NCBI GenBank assembly: GCA_036652055.1
Contig: JAVVWP010000011.1
Location: forward strand, 1 to 55,569
Origin: Fimenecus sp036652055
GTDB lineage: Bacteria; Bacillota; Clostridia; Oscillospirales; Acutalibacteraceae
Reading direction: 5' to 3'
DNA: 55,569 bases
The position numbers were made by a program, and so were the translations under genes. A model generated the notes under the pieces. That model made no database searches and was not told the DNA's origin. It saw only the letters and a program-made list of their open reading frames with translations. Shown here in pieces: positions 49,936 to 55,569 of this stretch (its first letter is position 1; every line of letters begins with the position of its first letter).

Positions 49936-50649
49936 ATGGCTGAGAATAATATTAATCTTCATACAGGTCATAGAGTTCGTCTTAAAACCAGATTTAAAGA
50001 AGAAGGGCTAAAAAATTTTGATGACCATAATGTATTAGAATTACTTTTGTTTTACGCCTTGCCTCAAGTTGATACAAATGATATTGCACACAGCCTTATT
50101 GATGAATTTGGTTCGCTTTCAGGGGTTTTTGAGGCATCGGTTGATTCTCTTAAAAATGTAAAGGGAATAGGAGAAAATGCAGCACTCTTAATAAAGCTTA
50201 TTCCAGAAGTATTTTCAAGATATGAAAAAGATAAGCTAAAAAAAGAAACAGATGTTTTAAATTCAGTCGAAAGTGCAGGCAGATTTTTTATTTCATATTT
50301 CCGTGGAATTACAAACGAACATTTTGTTGCAGTTTGTTTAGACAATAAGGGCAGAGTTAAAAAGACCTTTTCTGTTTCAGAAGGTAGCATTAATAGTACC
50401 GATGTCAATATTCGCAAAATAGCAGGAACTGTAATTAATACTAATTCTTCGGCTATAATTGTCGCCCATAATCACCCTGCTGGAGTTGCTGCTCCGTCAC
50501 TCGGTGATGTTGAAGCTACAAGGAATTTAGTTATGACACTTAAAAAGCTCGATATTCAGGTTAATGACCATTTCATTATTGCAGGAAGCGATTATTTTTC
50601 AATGGCTCACAGCAATAAATTCAGAGAACTTTTTTCAAAGATGAGATAA
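49936..50649 (+). CDS. radC: RadC/JAB-domain protein
   Basis: Encodes 237 residues with a helix-hairpin-helix part (about 53-92: LKNVKGIGENAALLIK) and a JAB/MPN metalloprotein domain whose metal motif is HNHPAG...D (His178, His180, Asp191). Named RadC (YsxA), it was once linked to DNA repair, but its molecular role is not settled. The gene is one base after pyrE and is closed by a strong terminator. Confidence 0.92.
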   Translation: MAENNINLHTGHRVRLKTRFKEEGLKNFDDHNVLELLLFYALPQVDTNDIAHSLIDEFGSLSGVFEASVDSLKNVKGIGENAALLIKLIPEVFSRYEKDKLKKETDVLNSVESAGRFFISYFRGITNEHFVAVCLDNKGRVKKTFSVSEGSINSTDVNIRKIAGTVINTNSSAIIVAHNHPAGVAAPSLGDVEATRNLVMTLKKLDIQVNDHFIIAGSDYFSMAHSNKFRELFSKMR

Positions 50650-50667
50650 TTATTTATAAGGGCAAAA

Positions 50668-50702
50668 AAATCCACTGACCTTTTTTGGTTCGGTGGATTT
50701 TT
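50668..50702 (+). terminator. Rho-independent terminator after radC
   Basis: Stem TCCACTGACC / GGTTCGGTGGA with one bulge and a six-T loop, extended by A/T pairs and followed by T residues. Confidence 0.88.
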
Positions 50703-50855
50703 CTTTAATTATATTTTTTTGCGAATGTTTTGAAAATTTAATAATCTTTGTGCAAATATAATCATTTTACAGAGAAAAAATCAAAAAGCTTTGATAAAAT
50801 TACACAGCTTTAACAGTTTTCAAATTAATTCTCGTTTTTTGTGTAAATTACCATA

Positions 50856-50884
50856 TTGCTACAACTATTTTTATATGCTACAAT
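50856..50884 (+). promoter_or_regulatory. Sigma-A-like promoter for the deaminase gene
   Basis: TTGCTA (50856-50861) and TACAAT (50879-50884) with a 17-base spacer, 30 bases before the ATG. The 150 bases upstream are AT-rich with a rough inverted repeat of TTACACA, with no ORF. Confidence 0.6.
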
Positions 50885-50915
50885 TATATAAACCTAAAAG
50901 GAGTGGATATGTTTT

Positions 50916-51404
50916 ATGGAAAGACGCGACAAAATTAATTATTATCTTGATTTAGCAGAAACAGTTGCTCACAGAAGCACTTGCCTTAGAAGGCATTTTG
51001 GTGCAGTTATTGTTCAAAATGATGAGGTTATTTCAACAGGTTATGTTGGAGCACCTCGTGGAAGAAAAAATTGCTGTGATTTAGGCTATTGTATAAGAAC
51101 AGAAATGAAAATTCCAAGAGGCGAGCGTTATGAGCTTTGCCGTAGTGTCCACGCTGAAGCAAATGCTATTATCAGTTCATCTCGTGACAAAATGCTCGGT
51201 GGAACAATGTATTTAGTAGGTATTGAATGTGATAGTAGTGAATATGTTATTAATGCAAGCAGTTGTTCAATGTGCAAAAGAATGATAATAAATGCAGGAA
51301 TAGAACATATTGTTATAAGAGATACAAAAGATGAATATAGAATTATAAATGTAAAAAAGTGGGTAGATGATGATGAGTCCCTTTCCGGAGTGAAAGGATA
51401 CTGA
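50916..51404 (+). CDS. dCMP/cytidine deaminase-family zinc enzyme
   Basis: Encodes 162 residues. The zinc-binding HAEANAI (catalytic Glu) and SCSMCKRMI motifs are those of deoxycytidylate deaminases such as ComEB; a further Cys-rich segment, KNCCDLGYC, fits the second zinc site of that group. It likely converts dCMP to dUMP for dTTP supply. SD AAAGGAG is about 13 bases before the ATG, a slightly long gap. The oxidoreductase gene follows 22 bases later with its own SD. Confidence 0.88.
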   Translation: MERRDKINYYLDLAETVAHRSTCLRRHFGAVIVQNDEVISTGYVGAPRGRKNCCDLGYCIRTEMKIPRGERYELCRSVHAEANAIISSSRDKMLGGTMYLVGIECDSSEYVINASSCSMCKRMIINAGIEHIVIRDTKDEYRIINVKKWVDDDESLSGVKGY

Positions 51405-51426
51405 CATTTGAGGAGGGCTTTGTAAA

Positions 51427-52425
51427 TTGGCTGATACTTTTAATTGGTGCTTTATAGGAACTGGGAATATGGCAAAAACAGCCGCACGGCAAATGGCTTT
51501 TACAAGAAGCAAAAGCCACAGGATTGTTTCATCATATTCAAGAACATATGAGTCTGCAAACAATTTTGCACTTTGGTTCGGCGGAAAAGCTTATAAAACT
51601 CTTGAGGAGGCAGTTATGGCACCAAATGTTGATGCCGTATACATTGCAACGCCTCATAGTTGCCATTTTGAGCTTGCTATGCAGTGCATTAAACTTGCAA
51701 AACCGGTTTTAATCGAAAAACCATTTACACTCAATTCTAAAGAATGCGAAGAACTTTTTAAATTTGCTAACGAAAATGGCGTTTATATTGCTGAAGCTAT
51801 GTGGACTTGGTTTAGCCCGATTGCACAAAATGTTAAGGAATGGGTTAATTCAGGCGATATTGGCAAGGTAAAAAATGTTGATATTAAATATGCAATGGCA
51901 ACCTCTAAATTTTATCACGCTCCACGACTTTTTGATAAAAGTTTGGGTGGCGGTTCACTTCTTGATATTGGAGTTTATCCTTTGGCATATTGTTATAATG
52001 TGTTTGGCTATCCGTCAAAAATTTTGTGTGAGGGCGATGTTAATGCCGATGGAGTTGATGAGGGTGAAAAGATAATCCTTGAATATCCAAACGATTTAGT
52101 TTGTAATATCAGTGTTTCGTTGACACGCTTTGAAGGCCCTGAATATGCGGTTATTACAGGCACAAAAGGCGTTATCACCATTCCACTTTTCCATCAAGCA
52201 GTCAGAGCAACATTAATGTCTGATGAAAAAAAGGAAGTTACTCGTTCATTTACAACATATATGACTGAATTTGATATGGTTGCTGAAGAAATAAGAAATG
52301 GTGAACTTCACAGCAAAATTGTTTTGCCTGAAACAACAAAAGGAATTATGAAGCTTATGGATGAATGTCGCCGACAAATGGGGATTGTTTATCCAAGCGA
52401 AGAAGCGGATGTAATTACAGATTAA
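51427..52425 (+). CDS. Gfo/Idh/MocA-family oxidoreductase
   Basis: Encodes 332 residues from TTG behind GAGGAGG. The N-terminal Rossmann domain has GTGNMA (10-15 region) and the EKPF motif near 98; the C-terminal alpha/beta domain has GGGSLLDIGVYPLAY, typical of NAD(P)-dependent sugar or dihydrodiol dehydrogenases. The substrate is unknown. Its last 11 bases overlap the convergent feoB gene, and no terminator is visible between them. Confidence 0.88.
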   Translation: MADTFNWCFIGTGNMAKTAARQMAFTRSKSHRIVSSYSRTYESANNFALWFGGKAYKTLEEAVMAPNVDAVYIATPHSCHFELAMQCIKLAKPVLIEKPFTLNSKECEELFKFANENGVYIAEAMWTWFSPIAQNVKEWVNSGDIGKVKNVDIKYAMATSKFYHAPRLFDKSLGGGSLLDIGVYPLAYCYNVFGYPSKILCEGDVNADGVDEGEKIILEYPNDLVCNISVSLTRFEGPEYAVITGTKGVITIPLFHQAVRATLMSDEKKEVTRSFTTYMTEFDMVAEEIRNGELHSKIVLPETTKGIMKLMDECRRQMGIVYPSEEADVITD

Positions 52426-54538
52426 GACTGTTCAAAGCCATAAACTCTGTAAATTTTACTATTAAATTAAATAAAAAACATATTACCATACCCGTTATGG
52501 TAGGAACAAGAAAAGAAACTGCAGTCCATTTTATGCTGCCAGTTTCTTTTTTTATTGTCAAAAGTGAGGTCGAGCAGGGCCAGTGCATAAGTGAAAATAA
52601 AATTACAGAAATTGCAGTTGCGAGTGTCCAACCATTAGAGAGCAAAAGCATTTTCAGCTCTGAAAGCGTTTCAAATTCCATTATATTTCCAGTTGCCATA
52701 TAAGCCATTATGATTATAGGAAAGACAATTTCATTTGCGGGAAATCCCAAAATAAAAGCAGTCAAAATAACTCCGTCCATACCTAATAACTTTGCAAAAG
52801 GATTTAAAAATTCACAAATATGCGTTAAAAGTGAAGCATCACCAATACTTATATTTGCAAGCAGCCAAATTATAAGCCCAGCAGGAGCAGCAACGACAAC
52901 AGCTCTGCCCAAAACAAAAATAGTCCTGTCAAGCATAGACCTTACAATTACTTTTCCCATTTGAGGCTTGCGATAGGGAGGAAGTTCTAATGTAAAAGAT
53001 GAGTTTACACCCTTTAAAAGAGTTTTTGATAATAATTTTGAAATTTGAAATGTTATAAAAACACTAAAAATAATCGCAAAAGTTAAGATAGCGGTTGAAT
53101 AAAAAGAGCCAAAAAAGCTGATGTTTCCGCCAATAAAAAACATTGTAATAATCGAAATTATAGTAGGAAACCGTCCATTGCAGGGCATAAAATTATTTGT
53201 GATAATTGCAATTAGCCTTTCACGGGGAGAATCGATAATTCTTGCCCCAGTTATTCCAACAGCATTACAGCCAATGCCCATACACATAGTAAGGGCTTGC
53301 TTTCCACAAGTGCCAGCTTTTCTAAAATGATGGTCTAAATTAAATGCGACTCTCGGTAGGTACCCAAAATCTTCAAGAAGTGTGAACATAGGAAAAAATA
53401 TTGCCATAGGCGGTAGCATAACAGCAACAACCCATGCAAGAACTCTAAATACACCAAGAATTAACATATCACGAAGCCACGGTGACACACCGATATTATC
53501 GAAAAACAATAAAAGATAATCTTGAATTTTAAATAAAAATGATGACAAAAGCTCAGAAGGGTAGTTAGCACCATAAATTGTTATCCAAAATATTAGTGCC
53601 AATAAAATAATCATAACAGGAATACCTGTTTTTTTGCTCATAAATAATTTGTCTAATTTTTTGTCGAATACAATTTTCTTGTCAATAGATTTTTTAATTA
53701 AACCACTACATATTGTTTCTGCTGATTTTACAATGGTTTCAACAATTTCATCTCTAATTTCGAGCAAGGAAAAGCCATTTTTTGCAAAACTTTTTTGAAT
53801 TGATAAAAGCTCATTACTTATTGCATCATATGAAAAAACATCAATGTCATAATATTCTTTTAAAATTCTGCTTATGTTGTTACCGTCATAAATAAGCTGA
53901 ACAGCAATATACCTGCTGTTGCTTCTTGAGCTAAAGCTGCTATTAATGGCGTTTGAAAGGCTCAAAATGGCTCTTTCAATAGTTTCTGAATAAGTAATCG
54001 TATAACTTTCAAAAGATGGGTTTATGGCGGTACATTCAATACATTTTAAAAGTTCGTCAAGACCGTCTTTGCTTCTTGCAGCTACGCCAACCACAGGCAC
54101 ACCGAGCCTTAGTGACAGCTCATTCAAATCAATAGAAAGCCCTTTCTTTTTAGCTTCGTCCATCAAATTCACGCAAACAATCGTATTTTGGCAAATTTCA
54201 ATTGTTTGAAGAACTAAATTCAGATTTCTTTCAAGACAGGTAGCGTCACAAACAACTACAATAGCATCATAATAAAGTGAGCTTATGTAGTCGCTTGCAT
54301 ATTCTTCTTCTTTTGAATGTGATAAAAGTGAATATGTACCGGGAAGGTCAACTAAAACATAATCCTTTTTATTATAGCTAAACTCACCTTCGGCGTTTTC
54401 AACGGTTTTTCCTGCCCAATTTCCGGTATGCTGGTGAAGTCCGGTCAGTGCATTAAAAACTGTACTTTTGCCTACATTTGGATTGCCTGCGAGGGCAATT
54501 ATTTTTTTGCCCGTTGAATTAGCGACAGCTTTACTCAA
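52415..54538 (-). CDS. feoB: Ferrous iron transport protein B
   Basis: Encodes 707 residues from TTG behind AAGGAG. The cytoplasmic G domain has G1 GNPNVGKST (18-26), G3 DLPG (64-67) and G4 NLMD (124-127), followed by a helical linker region, and from about 290 a large membrane domain with the conserved ...GIGCNAVGITGARI and PCNGRFPTI gate-like motifs and a second nucleoside-recognition (Gate) segment near the end. It takes up Fe2+ across the cell membrane. It follows feoA by 14 bases on the same strand. Confidence 0.95.
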   Translation of the reverse strand: MSKAVANSTGKKIIALAGNPNVGKSTVFNALTGLHQHTGNWAGKTVENAEGEFSYNKKDYVLVDLPGTYSLLSHSKEEEYASDYISSLYYDAIVVVCDATCLERNLNLVLQTIEICQNTIVCVNLMDEAKKKGLSIDLNELSLRLGVPVVGVAARSKDGLDELLKCIECTAINPSFESYTITYSETIERAILSLSNAINSSFSSRSNSRYIAVQLIYDGNNISRILKEYYDIDVFSYDAISNELLSIQKSFAKNGFSLLEIRDEIVETIVKSAETICSGLIKKSIDKKIVFDKKLDKLFMSKKTGIPVMIILLALIFWITIYGANYPSELLSSFLFKIQDYLLLFFDNIGVSPWLRDMLILGVFRVLAWVVAVMLPPMAIFFPMFTLLEDFGYLPRVAFNLDHHFRKAGTCGKQALTMCMGIGCNAVGITGARIIDSPRERLIAIITNNFMPCNGRFPTIISIITMFFIGGNISFFGSFYSTAILTFAIIFSVFITFQISKLLSKTLLKGVNSSFTLELPPYRKPQMGKVIVRSMLDRTIFVLGRAVVVAAPAGLIIWLLANISIGDASLLTHICEFLNPFAKLLGMDGVILTAFILGFPANEIVFPIIIMAYMATGNIMEFETLSELKMLLLSNGWTLATAISVILFSLMHWPCSTSLLTIKKETGSIKWTAVSFLVPTITGMVICFLFNLIVKFTEFMALNSLNL

Positions 54539-54552
54539 GATAATACAACTCC

Positions 54553-54789
54553 TTATATTAAAATGATAATATTTTGTGCGTCAATATTTCTAATAGCAAT
54601 TTGCGCTCCACGAATATAGTAGATGCAAAAATCTTTTTGCGAATTTTCTCTAAGGCATTTAATATTAGTGCCTTTTGTAATGCCGAGGTCTTGAAAACGC
54701 CTACGCATATTGCAATCATTTTTAATGTTTAAAATGACAGCACATCCGCCTTGTGACAATTTATCTAAGGTTATATTGTTTTTTGACAT
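54553..54789 (-). CDS. feoA: Ferrous iron transport protein A
   Basis: Encodes 78 residues of an SH3-like FeoA domain: LDKLSQGGCAVILNIKNDCNMRRRFQDLGITKGTNIKCL is typical, and the protein ends at a short strand. It binds FeoB and supports Fe2+ uptake. SD AAAAGGAG is strong. The upstream space of about 85 bases is shared with the divergent spoIIAA start. Confidence 0.88.
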   Translation of the reverse strand: MSKNNITLDKLSQGGCAVILNIKNDCNMRRRFQDLGITKGTNIKCLRENSQKDFCIYYIRGAQIAIRNIDAQNIIILI

Positions 54790-54822
54790 AATAATTTTCT
54801 CCTTTTAAGTGCTATTACCAAT

Positions 54823-54852
54823 ATATTAAAAATTAATCATTTCTGTTACCAA
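54823..54852 (-). promoter_or_regulatory. Possible promoter for feoAB
   Basis: On the minus strand TTGGTA (54852-54847) and TAATAT (54828-54823) are 18 bases apart. No clear Fur box is seen. Confidence 0.35.
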
Positions 54853-54910
54853 AAAATGACAAAATTTTTATAGCTTGTCCATTAATATATTACTGTCAGG
54901 AGGAATAAAT

Positions 54911-55243
54911 ATGATAACTGAAATAGAAATAAGCGAAGAAAAAATAGTTGCATTATTAATTGGTGAGATTGACCACCATAACGCACCGTCAATAAGAGAA
55001 AAAATTGATGAATGTATAGAAAGACAAAACCCAAGAGTGCTGACAATGGATTTTTCAGGTGTAACCTTTATGGACAGCTCTGGAATAGGTCTTGTTATGG
55101 GACGATATAAATTATTAGCGGCAAGAGAAGGTAAGTTAGAAATTATCGGCTTATCAAATCACGCATATAAAGTAATGCGGCTTGCAGGGCTTGAAAAAAT
55201 AGCAACCTTAAAAAGAGAATGCAAGGAGGTAATAACAAAATGA
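54911..55243 (+). CDS. spoIIAA: Anti-sigma F factor antagonist SpoIIAA
   Basis: Encodes 110 residues from ATG seven bases behind AGGAGG. It is a STAS-domain protein; TFMDSSGIGLVMGRYK carries Ser56, the equivalent of Bacillus Ser58 that SpoIIAB phosphorylates, and GEIDHHNAPSIREKI aligns with the SpoIIAA N-terminus. Unphosphorylated SpoIIAA displaces SpoIIAB and frees sigma F in the forespore. It overlaps spoIIAB by four bases. I could not find a sigma-H promoter by eye in the short upstream space. Confidence 0.95.
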   Translation: MITEIEISEEKIVALLIGEIDHHNAPSIREKIDECIERQNPRVLTMDFSGVTFMDSSGIGLVMGRYKLLAAREGKLEIIGLSNHAYKVMRLAGLEKIATLKRECKEVITK

Positions 55244-55569
55244 AAGCAATAAACGAAATGAAAATGCAAGTTGATGCACGCTCAATTAATGAAAGCTATA
55301 TGCGAGTGGCAGTATCGGCTTTTGCAGCCCAGCTTGATCCGACAGTTGAAGAAATTAATGATATAAAAACAGCAGTAAGCGAGGCAGTAACAAACTGTAT
55401 TGTTCACGCCTACAAAGACGGCCCTGGGAAAATTTATATAACGGTTAAAATATTTGAAAAAGGTCTAATAGAAGTAAAAATTCGTGATAGAGGCTGTGGC
55501 ATTGAAAATGTGAAAAAAGCCAGAGAGCCACTGTTTACAACGGGTTTTGAAGACAGAGCAGGGCTTGGA
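55240..55569 (+). CDS. spoIIAB: Anti-sigma F factor SpoIIAB (3' truncated by window end)
   Basis: The first 110 codons run to the end of the window without a stop. The sequence is the Bergerat-fold kinase: the N box AVSEAVTNCIVHAY, then RDRGCGI (G1) and FTTGF. SpoIIAB binds sigma F with ATP and phosphorylates SpoIIAA. The ATG overlaps the spoIIAA stop (ATGA). The sigma F gene is expected just outside the window. Confidence 0.95.
   Translation, partial: MKAINEMKMQVDARSINESYMRVAVSAFAAQLDPTVEEINDIKTAVSEAVTNCIVHAYKDGPGKIYITVKIFEKGLIEVKIRDRGCGIENVKKAREPLFTTGFEDRAGLG

Noticed and set aside
54853..54910. Sigma-H promoter before spoIIAA
   Set aside because: Expected from Bacillus, but no convincing AGGAWWW / GAATWW pair with right spacing could be found by eye.

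Overview
This 55.6 kb window is a dense, AT-rich chromosomal segment of a spore-forming anaerobe of the Bacillota, class Clostridia. An Oscillospirales/Ruminococcaceae-like affiliation is an inference from the kinds of domain-of-unknown-function genes present (DUF5685, DUF4830, DUF3343, DUF2953), not from a marker-gene comparison. Endospore formation is supported by spoIIAA, spoIIAB, spoVM, a GerW/YtfJ gene, a DacF-type carboxypeptidase and a sigma-H-like factor. Anaerobic redox metabolism is supported by a rubrerythrin tail, FeoAB and a three-subunit flavin/iron-sulfur complex. TTG and GTG starts are frequent; many starts were moved inward from the longest reading frame on Shine-Dalgarno (SD) position and family N-termini. 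I saw no tRNA, rRNA, CRISPR array, prophage or insertion sequence.

Layout. 1-3.3 kb: rubrerythrin end, catalase, and comM on the minus strand. 3.4-6.4 kb: phosphoglucomutase, a tiny membrane ORF, the sigma-H-like factor and a four-CxxC zinc-ribbon protein. 6.7-8.7 kb (minus): glmM and a stand-alone left-handed beta-helix protein. 8.9-16 kb: polysaccharide deacetylase, HPr, uvrC, an HAD phosphatase, rsmD-coaD, a coiled-coil protein, DUF4830 and rsuA. 16-17.4 kb: DUF3343 plus a cysteine desulfurase. 17.5-27.1 kb: cdaA-cdaR, yqhQ, prmC, a site-2 protease, scpAB, DUF2953, gerW, dacF, rluB and a hypothetical gene.

27.2-40.9 kb: a long co-directional run, yicC-remA-gmk-rpoZ-priA-def-fmt-yugP-rsmB-rlmN-prpC-prkC-rsgA-thiN-small membrane protein-spoVM. 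It follows the Bacillus subtilis yloC-to-spoVM order but lacks coaBC and rpe and gains a zinc metallopeptidase. It links nucleotide supply, translation start and rRNA modification, the PASTA kinase/phosphatase pair and sporulation. A bidirectional terminator separates it from a minus-strand PHP-domain gene.

41.7-46.8 kb: a NuoE-NuoF-(GltD/NuoG fusion) operon that best fits a Stn-type electron-bifurcating transhydrogenase joining NADH, NADPH and ferredoxin pools. 46.8-47.2 kb: a gene-free block of repeats and hairpins. 47.2-49.2 kb: a trio of a DUF5685 protein with two Asp-rich motifs, a J-like protein without HPD and with ten C-terminal cysteines, and a membrane protein. 49.3-52.4 kb: pyrE, radC, a dCMP-deaminase-like gene and a Gfo/Idh/MocA oxidoreductase. 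52.4-54.8 kb (minus): feoA-feoB. The window ends inside spoIIAB.

Most notable: the Stn-type operon; the DUF5685/J-like/membrane trio; spoVM (25 codons); two hairpins that cover the SD of the following gene (DUF4830 and dacF); and a dispersed hairpin element whose flanks are conserved while its stem arms change together.
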